This document shows, piece after piece, positions 1 to 6,343 of a DNA stretch of 11,077 nt. Where the stretch lies: NCBI GenBank assembly GCA_015661045.1, contig JACVQG010000018.1, positions 1-11,077 on the forward strand, in the 5' to 3' direction. The notes under the pieces were generated by a model. That model did not search any database. It saw only the letters and a list, made by a program, of their open reading frames with translations, and was not told the DNA's origin. Each line of letters begins with the position of its first letter. The stretch's first letter is position 1. This DNA comes from Dehalococcoidia bacterium. GTDB lineage: Bacteria; Chloroflexota; Dehalococcoidia; JACVQG01. The position numbers and the translations under genes are program-made.

Positions 1-25
1 TAAGCTACGCCAAGAAGAACCATAA
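1..25 (+). CDS. 3' tail of an upstream coding frame, possibly the antitoxin partner
   Basis: From base 2 a frame reads KLRQEEP and stops at TAA 23-25, sharing one base with the ATG of the PIN gene (TAATG). This overlap is typical of translationally coupled gene pairs, and VapC genes usually follow a small antitoxin gene. Only seven codons are visible, so identity as an antitoxin is inferred from position alone. The frame could also be chance; the frame of the PIN gene itself has a TAA at 1-3. Confidence 0.35.
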
Positions 26-513
26 TGACACTATTCTACCTTGACACGTCTGCGATTCTGAAAATGTACAAAAGCGAAAACGGTTCGGAATTTGTTGAAG
101 AGTTGATCGGGCAACGGAAGTCGGGCGAAACTTTAGTGAGCTCGCTTATCACGGCAGTTGAAGTATTTTCTGTGGCATCGCGGATGACCAAGGGAAATAT
201 CTTAAGCCGTAAAGAGTATGATAGTCTGACTTCCCGGTTTCTTGCAGATTTCACATCCCACTTCCAGGTAGAGGCTGTGGACAATCCTCTAATTATTGCC
301 TCCATAACGATAACGGCAATCCACGGACTTAGAACGGCGGACGCGATACACCTTGCGGCAATTCAAAGGGCGAAGAGTATTGTTGTAGAACCTGAACAGT
401 TCTTTGCAGTTACCAGTGATAAGGAGATGATTGTAGCCTGTCGTACCGAGAGTATTAAGGTGCTTAACCCTGAGGAAGTCACCTCTAAAAATCTTTTGAG
501 AAGCATAAGGTGA
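25..513 (+). CDS. PIN-domain protein, VapC-like type II toxin (putative ribonuclease)
   Basis: The 162-residue product is a single PIN domain, the Mg2+-dependent RNase fold of VapC toxins. It begins with the hallmark FYLDTSAILK, giving the first acidic residue D7. The second is E46 in TAVEVFS, the third D106 in LRTADAIHLA, and the fourth D132 in TSDKE. All four metal-binding acids are therefore present and the protein looks intact. Length is slightly above the common 130-150. The start at ATG 25 overlaps the stop of an upstream frame by one base, suggesting coupled translation with an antitoxin outside the window. By family knowledge such toxins cleave tRNA or rRNA when the antitoxin is lost; the target cannot be inferred here. 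No terminator was seen after the gene. Confidence 0.85.
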   Translation: MTLFYLDTSAILKMYKSENGSEFVEELIGQRKSGETLVSSLITAVEVFSVASRMTKGNILSRKEYDSLTSRFLADFTSHFQVEAVDNPLIIASITITAIHGLRTADAIHLAAIQRAKSIVVEPEQFFAVTSDKEMIVACRTESIKVLNPEEVTSKNLLRSIR

Positions 514-560
514 CACAAATACTCAAATAATTGCAACTTGGTAGTGCGTCGGACATCAAT

Positions 561-586
561 AATAAGGATCGTGAATAAGGATCGTG
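561..586 (+). repeat. 13-bp perfect tandem repeat
   Basis: AATAAGGATCGTG occurs twice back to back (561-573 and 574-586) between the PIN gene and the yceD promoter. It may be a replication-slippage duplication or a binding site; nothing else in the sequence decides this. Confidence 0.8.
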
Positions 587-655
587 GCCGTAACCCAGAC
601 TTGTCTGCAAATATTCCACATGTTACCGTATATTCCGATCTGGCGGGTATACCGA

Positions 656-675
656 GGGTGGTGGGGGGGAGGGGG
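656..675 (+). other. G-run block, potential G-quadruplex
   Basis: Four runs of at least three G can be chosen on the plus strand (656-658, 663-665, 667-669, 671-673) with loops of 4, 1 and 1 bases, meeting the usual pattern for an intramolecular quadruplex. It lies about 60 bases upstream of the -35 box of the yceD operon promoter. A related G-rich string occurs at 10767-10780. Function is unknown. Confidence 0.45.
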
Positions 676-736
676 TAGTTGTCTCAAACCGGCCGTTTTA
701 GTAACGAATCACTCAGATATAACCTCTTTCTACCTC

Positions 737-765
737 TTGACAGATACGATAACCCCGCATATAAT
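737..765 (+). promoter_or_regulatory. Consensus sigma-70 promoter of the yceD-rpmF-fabKDG operon
   Basis: TTGACA at 737-742 and TATAAT at 760-765 are both perfect hexamers with an exact 17-base spacer. Transcription would begin near 771-774, immediately before the GTG at 776. The promoter faces yceD and is the only strong one seen before the terminator at 4327-4355, so it probably serves the whole five-gene cluster. Confidence 0.85.
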
Positions 766-775
766 TACTCCAGCC

Positions 776-1309
776 GTGCAATACAGGGGTGACACAAAAT
801 TTAATGTGGCCCAACTCCTCAGGGAATCTGTGGGGGCCATGCGGAATTACCAGATTCAACCAGAGGTTGAAATCAGGCAAGGGGAAAGAGTTACCTTTAA
901 GGGGCAGCTTGAGTTAATACGGACGGATAAAGGAATCCTGGCCAGGGCTAACCTGAAATCTTCAATCCCTGAAACCTGTAGCCGATGCCTCGCTTCTTTC
1001 AGCTACCCGTTATCGGTAGAGTTTCAGGAGGAATTCTACCCGACTATAGAGGTAAACCTGGGCTTAAAGCTTCCACCACCAGAGGATTCCAGCTCTTTTA
1101 CGATTGATGAGAATCATATTTTGGATTTCGGGGAGGCAGTCCGCCAGTACTCTGAGATGGCGCTTTCTTTAAAACCTCTGTGTCAGTCTGAATGCGCTGG
1201 TTTGTGTCCACAATGCGGAAAGAATCTAAATGAAGGGTCATGTAAATGTGACACTTCAACAATTGACCCGAGATGGCTGGCGCTCAGGGATTTGCAAATA
1301 ACAAACTAA
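776..1309 (+). CDS. yceD: YceD/DUF177 family protein
   Basis: The product (177 residues from this start) belongs to the DUF177/YceD family, small zinc-ribbon-like proteins encoded next to ribosomal protein L32 and linked to 23S rRNA or L32 accumulation in other bacteria. The N-terminal family signature is seen as KFNVAQLLRESVGAMRNY (residues 8-25). Paired cysteines occur at C68/C71 and in a C-terminal cluster at C136, C140, C144, C147, C156 and C158, suggesting metal binding. The frame is open back to GTG 584, but a perfect promoter lies at 737-765 inside that extension and homology begins near 800, so GTG 776 is preferred. This start leaves almost no leader; GTG 806 is the alternative but would remove the start of the conserved motif. 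rpmF follows after 58 bases. Confidence 0.85.
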   Translation: MQYRGDTKFNVAQLLRESVGAMRNYQIQPEVEIRQGERVTFKGQLELIRTDKGILARANLKSSIPETCSRCLASFSYPLSVEFQEEFYPTIEVNLGLKLPPPEDSSSFTIDENHILDFGEAVRQYSEMALSLKPLCQSECAGLCPQCGKNLNEGSCKCDTSTIDPRWLALRDLQITN

Positions 1310-1367
1310 ACGTGCAGGTATTAGAGTAGCATTTGTATGTGCTCTGTTAATTAAGGAAGGATATATA

Positions 1368-1559
1368 ATGGCACCACTACCTAAAAAGAGATGTCCCAAG
1401 GCACACCAGGGGAACCGACGGAGTCACATAGCCATAAAAGCCCCGGCCCTGGTTCTGTGCTCCCAATGCCATAGCCCTAAACTGTCGCACCATGCCTGTC
1501 CTACATGCGGCACCTATGCCGGCCGGGAAGTTATAAAGATTAAGGCAGAGAAGAAATAG
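1368..1559 (+). CDS. rpmF: Large-subunit ribosomal protein L32 (zinc-binding form)
   Basis: The 63-residue basic protein starts with MAPLPKKRCPKAHQGNRRSH, close to the usual MAVPKRK...R(R)SH opening of bL32. It carries the four-cysteine zinc ribbon C31-x2-C34 ... C44-x2-C47, so this is the C+ form that binds zinc. Length is normal for the family (about 55-65). A strong ribosome binding site, AAGGAAGG at 1353-1360, sits 7 bases before ATG 1368. Its position between yceD and fatty acid synthesis genes is the classic bacterial arrangement and confirms both assignments. Confidence 0.95.
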   Translation: MAPLPKKRCPKAHQGNRRSHIAIKAPALVLCSQCHSPKLSHHACPTCGTYAGREVIKIKAEKK

Positions 1560-1608
1560 AAAGCAGTAGAGTGTATTTTCTAATCAGTGTCACATACAGG
1601 AAGGCCTT

Positions 1609-2568
1609 TTGATTAGAACATCTATTTGTGACCTCTTTGGTATCGAATATCCTATCATCCAGGGAGGGATGGCCTGGCTGGGAACAGCCGAGCTAGCCGC
1701 TGCCGTGTCCGAGGCTGGTGGACTTGGAACTATCGGCGCTGGTAGCTGCCCCGTTTCCTGGGTAAAGGAGCAAATTTATCTTACGAGGGAGCGAACAAGC
1801 AAACCTTTCTGTGTTAATATACTTCTTATGTCCCCTTATGCCAGGGAAGTTATAGAATTAGTTATAAAAGAAAAGGTACCCGTGGTGGCCACTGGCGCCG
1901 GCAACCCGGGTATTTTTGTGCCCGGATTCAAAGAGGCCGGAATTAAAGTGATGCCGGTGGTCTCCAGTGTGCCACTCGCCCGGCGGCTGGAGCGGTCCGG
2001 AGTGGATGCGATTGTTGCCGAAGGGATGGAATCAGGGGGACATATCGGAGAGACAACCACTTTAGCCCTTTTACCCCAGGTGATAAACGCAGTTCATATC
2101 CCGGTGATAGCTGCGGGCGGGTTTGCTAACGGAGCAGGTCTGGTGGCTGCGCTGGCTATGGGAGCGCAGGGAATTCAAATGGGGACTCGCTTTATTTGCA
2201 GTGACGAATGTATAGCCCACCCTAAATTCAAACAAAAAATCGTAGATTCGGGCGACCGGGCTACAACGGTAACCGGAGGCCCGACCGGACACCCTATCCG
2301 TTGCCTGGAGAACAAACTTACCCGCCAGTTTCATTCCCTGGAGAAAGCCGGGGCTACTGTAGAGGAATTACAAGCTTTGGGCACAGGGAAATTCTACCAG
2401 GGGGTTATCGAAGGGGATGTTGAGGAAGGTTCATTGATGGCCGGCCAGATAGCTGGTTTTATAAAGGATGTTAAACCATGCCGCCAAATATTGCAGGAAA
2501 TAATGGCCGAAGCTGAAGCAATAGTTGAACGGTTGGCGGTATTGCCCAAGAAGGAGGCCCGTGTATAA
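1609..2568 (+). CDS. fabK: Enoyl-ACP reductase II, FMN-dependent (FabK)
   Basis: The 319-residue protein is a TIM-barrel flavoprotein of the nitronate monooxygenase/FabK superfamily. In fatty acid synthesis FabK reduces trans-2-enoyl-ACP with NAD(P)H and FMN. Visible signatures are YPIIQGGMAWLGTAELAAA at residues 14-32, GAGNPG at 96-101, the ESGGHIGE segment at 141-148 with the conserved H145, and the phosphate-binding stretch PVIAAGGFANG at 165-175 followed by MGAQGIQMGTRF at 184-195. Length matches FabK (about 320). The start is TTG 1609, preceded by AGGAAGG at 1598-1604. Being directly upstream of fabD and fabG supports FabK rather than a nitronate monooxygenase. Its 3' end overlaps fabD by 8 bases. 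Confidence 0.9.
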   Translation: MIRTSICDLFGIEYPIIQGGMAWLGTAELAAAVSEAGGLGTIGAGSCPVSWVKEQIYLTRERTSKPFCVNILLMSPYAREVIELVIKEKVPVVATGAGNPGIFVPGFKEAGIKVMPVVSSVPLARRLERSGVDAIVAEGMESGGHIGETTTLALLPQVINAVHIPVIAAGGFANGAGLVAALAMGAQGIQMGTRFICSDECIAHPKFKQKIVDSGDRATTVTGGPTGHPIRCLENKLTRQFHSLEKAGATVEELQALGTGKFYQGVIEGDVEEGSLMAGQIAGFIKDVKPCRQILQEIMAEAEAIVERLAVLPKKEARV

Positions 2569-3526
2569 AAGCAAAATTAAGGTGCATAAGTCCAAAAACA
2601 CGCCAAAGATAGCTATTGTTTTCCCGGGACAGGGCAGTCAGCGAGTGGGAATGGGCTTGGACCTATATAAGACATCACCGGCGGCCCGGGCAGTTTTCGA
2701 AGCTGCCGATGATACGCTTGGTTTTTCTTTATCATCGCTCTGTTTTGAAGGTCCCGATGAAGAGTTACGGCGAACGATAAACACCCAGCCCGCCATTCTG
2801 GTTGTGAGTATAGCTGCCTTAAAATATGCCCAGGAGCGGGGTTTGCTTGAAGGACAATTTAAACCCGCTTTTGTCGCCGGGCATAGTTTGGGCGAATATA
2901 GCTCCCTGGTTGCAGCAGGTGTATTAAGCTTGCCTGACGCCGTTCGTTTGGTCAGAGAGCGGGGCCGTCTGATGGAAGAGGCCGGGCAGAAATGTCCCGG
3001 AGGTATGGTAGCTCTTCTGGGATTGAACGAAGGCACAGCAGAGGAAATTTGCCAGGTAACTGGAACCGAGATAGCGAATATTAACTGTTCCGGACAGATT
3101 GTTATCAGTGGCTCAAAAAATGCCATTTCCAATGCCATAGACGTAGCCAGAGCCAAAGGAGCACGCCGGGCAATCTCTCTGGATGTTAGCGGCGCTTTCC
3201 ATTCGTCTCTAATGCAGTGGGCGCGGCGCGGACTTAAAAGAGTTATCGATGTCCTCCATTTCCATAACCCCAGGATCCCTATAATAGCCAATACCACGGC
3301 TAAGCCCCTCATCCGGGCCAATGCCGTCAGGGCCGAACTGCAAAATCAGCTTTGCCGGTGCGTTCACTGGCAAAAATCCGTAGAATTTATGCGTGACGAG
3401 GGGGTCAGCACCTTTGTGGAGCTAGGACCTGGGGATGTGCTCACCGGCCTTATCCAGCGTATCTGCCCCGATGCAAAGGCATTTAAGCTGAATGATTTAA
3501 TCGCTCTCGAGGGAGCCCGCTCCTGA
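2561..3526 (+). CDS. fabD: Malonyl-CoA:ACP transacylase (FabD)
   Basis: FabD moves the malonyl group from CoA to acyl carrier protein for chain elongation. The 321-residue product contains the oxyanion-loop motif FPGQGSQ at 21-27, the nucleophile elbow GHSLGEYSS with Ser109, and SGAFHSSLM with His214, so the Ser-His pair is intact. Length is typical (about 310). The frame is open further upstream, but GTG 2561 is preferred because AAGGAGG lies at 2551-2557 just before it; spacing is short (3 bases). GTG 2582 is a poorer alternative. The start overlaps the fabK stop by 8 bases and the fabD stop overlaps the presumed fabG start (CTGA), so the three genes are probably translated in a coupled way. 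Confidence 0.93.
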   Translation: MYKSKIKVHKSKNTPKIAIVFPGQGSQRVGMGLDLYKTSPAARAVFEAADDTLGFSLSSLCFEGPDEELRRTINTQPAILVVSIAALKYAQERGLLEGQFKPAFVAGHSLGEYSSLVAAGVLSLPDAVRLVRERGRLMEEAGQKCPGGMVALLGLNEGTAEEICQVTGTEIANINCSGQIVISGSKNAISNAIDVARAKGARRAISLDVSGAFHSSLMQWARRGLKRVIDVLHFHNPRIPIIANTTAKPLIRANAVRAELQNQLCRCVHWQKSVEFMRDEGVSTFVELGPGDVLTGLIQRICPDAKAFKLNDLIALEGARS

Positions 3527-4275
3527 CCTCAGACCTTACCTCAAAAGTTGCTGTTATAACGGGCAGTTCCCGCGGAATTGGCCGGGCGGTAGCATTAAAG
3601 CTAGCGGAGCAAGGGGCATCCGTTGTGGTGAACGGGCATAAAGACCCGGCTTTAGTGCAATCGCTGGCTGAAGAAATCCAGGCTAAAGGCGGCCAGGCCC
3701 TCGGAGTAATCGCCGATATATGCCAGGCCCAGGGATGTTCTCAGCTAATCCAGTCCACTCTATCCAAATTCGGCAGGCTCGATATCATGGTCAATAATGC
3801 CGGCATCGTCCGGGACCAGCTATTAATCCGGATGAGTGACGACGAATGGGACCAGGTCATAAACACCAATCTCCGGGGTGCTTTCCTCTGTACCCGCGCC
3901 GCTATCCGGCCAATGTTGAAGCAACGTTGGGGACGGATTATTAACATCGCCAGTATCGCCGGAATAGTAGGGAATTCGGGACAGGCAAACTACGCCGCCG
4001 CCAAAGCGGGGCTGATTGCCTTTACCAAGAGTCTGGCCCGAGAGGTAGCCTCCCGTGGTATTACAGCGAATTCCATAGCCCCTGGATTTATCAAAACCGA
4101 CATGACTCAACGTCTCAGCGCCTCTGCGCAGGAAGAGATTATCAAGAAGATTCCTCTGGGTTTCGTCGGTGCCCCCGAAGATGTCGCCGAAGCCGTTGCT
4201 TTCCTGGCCTCCGAAAAGGCCCGATACATCACCGGCCAGGTGCTGGTGGTGGATGGCGGGTTTACTATGGTGTAA
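3523..4275 (+). CDS. fabG: 3-oxoacyl-ACP reductase (FabG), probable CTG start
   Basis: FabG is the NADPH-dependent SDR that reduces 3-ketoacyl-ACP in chain elongation. Taken from CTG 3523 the product has 250 residues, the family norm, and carries TGSSRGIG at 13-20, NNAG at 91-94, Asn116, Ser144, Tyr157 and Lys161, the full SDR catalytic tetrad with the expected 13-residue Ser-Tyr spacing. The first usual start codons in frame are the GTG pair at 3622-3627, which would delete the whole nucleotide-binding motif. Upstream, the frame contains no ATG, GTG or TTG back to the stop at 3493-3495. CTG 3523 overlaps the fabD stop and has GAGGGAG at 3509-3515, 7 bases away. The terminator at 4327-4355 follows the gene. 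Confidence 0.93.
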   Translation: MTSDLTSKVAVITGSSRGIGRAVALKLAEQGASVVVNGHKDPALVQSLAEEIQAKGGQALGVIADICQAQGCSQLIQSTLSKFGRLDIMVNNAGIVRDQLLIRMSDDEWDQVINTNLRGAFLCTRAAIRPMLKQRWGRIINIASIAGIVGNSGQANYAAAKAGLIAFTKSLAREVASRGITANSIAPGFIKTDMTQRLSASAQEEIIKKIPLGFVGAPEDVAEAVAFLASEKARYITGQVLVVDGGFTMV

Positions 4276-4326
4276 TTTTCACCTAATAGCGAACCCCTTT
4301 TATTTTATAAATTATGTTGCTATCAT

Positions 4327-4355
4327 AGAGGGCATCGGAAGATTGCCCTCTTTTT
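4327..4355 (+). terminator. Intrinsic terminator of the fab operon
   Basis: AGAGGGCA (4327-4334) pairs perfectly with TGCCCTCT (4344-4351) around a 9-base loop, and a run of five T ends at 4355. It lies 51 bases after the fabG stop and 29 bases before the next gene, so it closes the yceD-rpmF-fabKDG unit. Confidence 0.88.
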
Positions 4356-4384
4356 CATTCAACACTTACCATCAGGAGGTTATT

Positions 4385-5200
4385 ATGGGATTAGAGATGT
4401 TCTCACTTAAGGACAGGGTAGCTATTGTTACCGGAGGGGGGCGGGGTATCGGCCAGGCTACCGCTTTGGGCCTCTCCCAGGCTGGAGCTAAAGTAGTTGT
4501 AGCTGCCCGCACCGAATCGGAGATAGAGGAGACAGCCTCTCAAATTCGCGCCCAGGGAGGCCAGGCCCTGGCTGTGTCCACCGACGTGGTAAACGAGGCA
4601 TCCATAGATAACCTGGTTAAGAAAACCCTGGCAAAGTTTGGACAGATAGATATACTGGTCAACAATGCCGGTGGGGTAATGGAACCGGGTGGCGCTCTCA
4701 CAGGCTTCACTATGACTACCAGCGGCGAGGCGTGGGATAGCGTGCTGCGTAAAAACCTCAAAAGCGCCTTCCTGTGCAGCAAAGCGGTGGCTAAAAGTAT
4801 GATAGAGCGACGCCGGGGCAGCATTATCAATATCGGGTCTATGTCAGGGTTACATGCCGACCCGCCGATGACCGCCTACGGTATCGCCAAAGCTGGGGTT
4901 ATACACCTGACTAAAAACCTCTCCAAAGAATTGGGCGGCTATCAGATACGGGTTAACTGCATCTGCCCCGGGCTTATGGGCACCCCCCGTGTGAAGCATC
5001 GGGTCCAGCTAATCGAGGAAAAAGACCCTGGTTTTATGCAGAAGGCCATAACCCTGGGCCGTCTGGGAGCCATCAGCGACCTGGTCGGGGCCATGATATT
5101 TTTCGCCTCCGATGCCTCGTCCTACGTTACCGGTGAAATACTCGGTATAAACGGCGGCTTTTCGGGATATACACCACCCCAGGGGCCGGGGAATTGGTAA
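4385..5200 (+). CDS. SDR family oxidoreductase (FabG-like, classical)
   Basis: This 271-residue classical short-chain dehydrogenase/reductase has TGGGRGIG at 16-23, NNAG at 93-96, Asn124, Ser152, Tyr165 and Lys169, so it should be an active NAD(P)-dependent alcohol or ketone oxidoreductase. R43 (AARTESE) after the second strand suggests an NADP preference, as a weak inference. An insertion around residues 97-116 (GGVMEPGGALTGFTMTTSGE) makes it longer than FabG and probably shapes the substrate pocket. The start ATG 4385 has AGGAGG at 4374-4379, 5 bases upstream; the frame extends further back but through the operon terminator. It is a paralogue, not a duplicate, of the adjacent fabG. It is followed by a GlcG-like gene. 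The substrate is unknown. Confidence 0.9.
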   Translation: MGLEMFSLKDRVAIVTGGGRGIGQATALGLSQAGAKVVVAARTESEIEETASQIRAQGGQALAVSTDVVNEASIDNLVKKTLAKFGQIDILVNNAGGVMEPGGALTGFTMTTSGEAWDSVLRKNLKSAFLCSKAVAKSMIERRRGSIINIGSMSGLHADPPMTAYGIAKAGVIHLTKNLSKELGGYQIRVNCICPGLMGTPRVKHRVQLIEEKDPGFMQKAITLGRLGAISDLVGAMIFFASDASSYVTGEILGINGGFSGYTPPQGPGNW

Positions 5201-5216
5201 TAATCAAACCGTAGAA

Positions 5217-5232
5217 GTTCAGCATGCTGAAC
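5217..5232. repeat. 16-bp perfect palindrome
   Basis: GTTCAGCATGCTGAAC is fully self-complementary and lies 16 bases after the SDR stop and 68 before the GlcG-like gene. It has the form of a dimeric regulator site, or of a weak RNA hairpin. No T-run follows, so it is not an intrinsic terminator. Confidence 0.7.
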
Positions 5233-5234
5233 CC

Positions 5235-5256
5235 ATCCGTCCACGGATTATGGACG
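5235..5256 (+). other. Overlapping alternative hairpins
   Basis: ATCCG (5235-5239) can pair with CGGAT (5244-5248), while CGTCCA (5238-5243) can pair with TGGACG (5251-5256). The two stems share bases and cannot form together. They lie in the leader of the GlcG-like gene. This could be a small regulatory structure or chance; no downstream T-run is present. Confidence 0.35.
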
Positions 5257-5300
5257 CCCCCATGTCTGGTCTATGTAATAAACTTGGGTGGAGGTATTTT

Positions 5301-5702
5301 ATGAGTCTGAGTCTGGACATAGCCAATAAAATGATTGCAGCCAGCATTCGCAAAGCGCAGGAGCAGGGCATCCGTGTAAGTACCGCTGTGGTAGATGAAG
5401 CCGGAAACCTGGTGGCCTTTGCCCGGATGGATGGCGCTTCGTGGGTGACTATTAAGATTTCCCAGGGGAAAGCCTATACTGCCGCCGGTTTCCGTACAAG
5501 CACCGCTATTCTGACCGAGCGCAGCCGTTCCGAGCCTATATGGACAAATATGGTGAGCTTTTTCGAGGGGAAGCTGATGTTAGGAGGTGGCGGAATGCCG
5601 GTGAAGGTCGGAGGCCACTTCGCTGGCGCTATCGGCGTAAGCGGCGGCAAGGAGGAGCAGGATGTGGAATGCGCAAAGGCAGCAGTAGAAGCTGCGGCTT
5701 AA
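5301..5702 (+). CDS. GlcG/HbpS (DUF336, haem-degrading-like) family protein
   Basis: The 133-residue protein fits the GlcG/HbpS domain in full: the N-terminal helix with a following VSTAVVDEAGNLVAFARMDG strand pair (residues 26-45), the middle IKISQGKAYTAAGF (51-64), and the C-terminal GGGGMPVKVGGHFAGAIGVS (95-114) with a final EEQDVECAKAAVEA helix. Members include haem-binding proteins and the accessory GlcG of glycolate loci, and many sit beside oxidoreductases; the biochemical role is not settled. The start ATG 5301 is chosen because GGTGGAGG at 5287-5294 precedes it by 6 bases; an in-frame ATG at 5250 lies within hairpin sequence and lacks such a site. It may be co-transcribed with the SDR 100 bases upstream. 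No signal peptide is seen, so it should be cytoplasmic. Confidence 0.88.
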   Translation: MSLSLDIANKMIAASIRKAQEQGIRVSTAVVDEAGNLVAFARMDGASWVTIKISQGKAYTAAGFRTSTAILTERSRSEPIWTNMVSFFEGKLMLGGGGMPVKVGGHFAGAIGVSGGKEEQDVECAKAAVEAAA

Positions 5703-5732
5703 TATTTTAAGGCGGACACCTTATAAAAAAAC

Positions 5733-5782
5733 TTTAATAGCGTAGGCTGTTATTAAAACTTTGCGCCAAAACCTTTAATAAC
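5733..5782. repeat. Three-arm inverted repeat at the end of the transposase gene
   Basis: TTTAATA (5733-5739) is complementary to TATTAAA (5751-5757), and the longer GTTATTAAA (5749-5757) is complementary to TTTAATAAC (5774-5782). The middle arm can thus pair with either flank. It spans the transposase stop codon and may mark an element boundary; the A/T-rich arms make chance possible. Confidence 0.4.
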
Positions 5783-6343
5783 GCGATCCGTAGGGTCGGG
5801 TTTTAAACCCGACCGCTTGATGTTCGGATTTTCACTATCCATTTCCCATTTGGACGGATTGCATATAATATATTCGCCAATCTGGCTATATTCCCTTTCA
5901 CTCCGAATTATGCGTTCATAATAGCTGCGTTGCCACACTGGTGTGCCTTGAGATTGTCTATTTTCATTTATCTTCCGTGACGAATAGCTTTTAAATGCAC
6001 GGACTATTTCCGATAGCGGTTGCCCCCTCGTAGGGTCGGGTTTCGAACCCGACCGCCCTTCTGCCTCGTGAATAAATATTATCCCGTGAACATGATTGGG
6101 CATAACTATGAATACCTCATTCGTAACTTCAGTGTAATGCATAGGGATATCTTTCCAGCATGATTGCACAATTTCCCCGTATGGATTTAAATTCATTAAA
6201 CTATTCTCGATATTACCGAAGAGACATTGTTTGTCATGGGTACAGATGGTTACGAAATAGGCGCCAGGTTGGGAGTAGTCGTAGCCAGGTAGTCTTATGT
6301 AGCGGCGCTGAGGGAAGAGGTCTCCAGGGATTTTATCATTCAT
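5753..6343 (-). CDS. REP-associated tyrosine transposase (RAYT, IS200/Y1_Tnp family)
   Basis: The 196-residue protein opens with RRYIRLPGYDYSQPGAYFVT (residues 13-32), continues with MPNHVHGIIF containing the metal-binding H84-x-H86, and has QRSYYERIIR (138-147), where Y141 or Y142 should be the nucleophile. These are the marks of single-domain Y1 transposases that cut single-stranded DNA at REP hairpins. Two REP-like palindromes lie inside the frame and encode SGSKPDPT (near 98-105) and SGLKPDPT (near 178-185); neither breaks the frame and the catalytic motifs flank rather than include them. A third copy in opposite orientation is 70 bases upstream of the start. No ribosome binding site precedes ATG 6343, but TATAAT on the minus strand at 6352-6357 would give a nearly leaderless message. 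Confidence 0.9.
   Translation of the reverse strand: MNDKIPGDLFPQRRYIRLPGYDYSQPGAYFVTICTHDKQCLFGNIENSLMNLNPYGEIVQSCWKDIPMHYTEVTNEVFIVMPNHVHGIIFIHEAEGRSGSKPDPTRGQPLSEIVRAFKSYSSRKINENRQSQGTPVWQRSYYERIIRSEREYSQIGEYIICNPSKWEMDSENPNIKRSGLKPDPTDRVIKGFGAKF
5790..5816 (+). repeat. REP-like palindrome, copy 1 (inside transposase gene)
   Basis: GTAGGGTCGGG...CCCGACCGC. The core 5794-5814 has perfect 10-base arms (GGTCGGGTTT and AAACCCGACC) around one T. It shares its flanks (GTAG before, GC after) with copies 2 and 3 and encodes part of the transposase C-terminus on the other strand. Confidence 0.88.
6030..6056 (+). repeat. REP-like palindrome, copy 2 (inside transposase gene)
   Basis: Same 27-base element as copy 1 with a TCG centre; 9-base arms GGTCGGGTT and AACCCGACC (6034-6042 and 6046-6054). 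It falls between the His-x-His motif and the catalytic Tyr region of the transposase, where the protein can tolerate a loop. Confidence 0.88.

Noticed and set aside
584..775. Long N-terminal extension of yceD from GTG 584
   Set aside because: It has no similarity to the family, contains a G-rich low-complexity block and includes a perfect sigma-70 promoter at 737-765.
2638..3321. Long minus-strand frame opposite fabD
   Set aside because: It is antisense to a gene with complete catalytic motifs; composition (Arg, Ala, Pro, Ser rich) is that of a shadow frame.
4169..4384. N-terminal extension of the second SDR
   Set aside because: It overlaps the end of fabG and the operon terminator; AGGAGG before ATG 4385 fixes the start.
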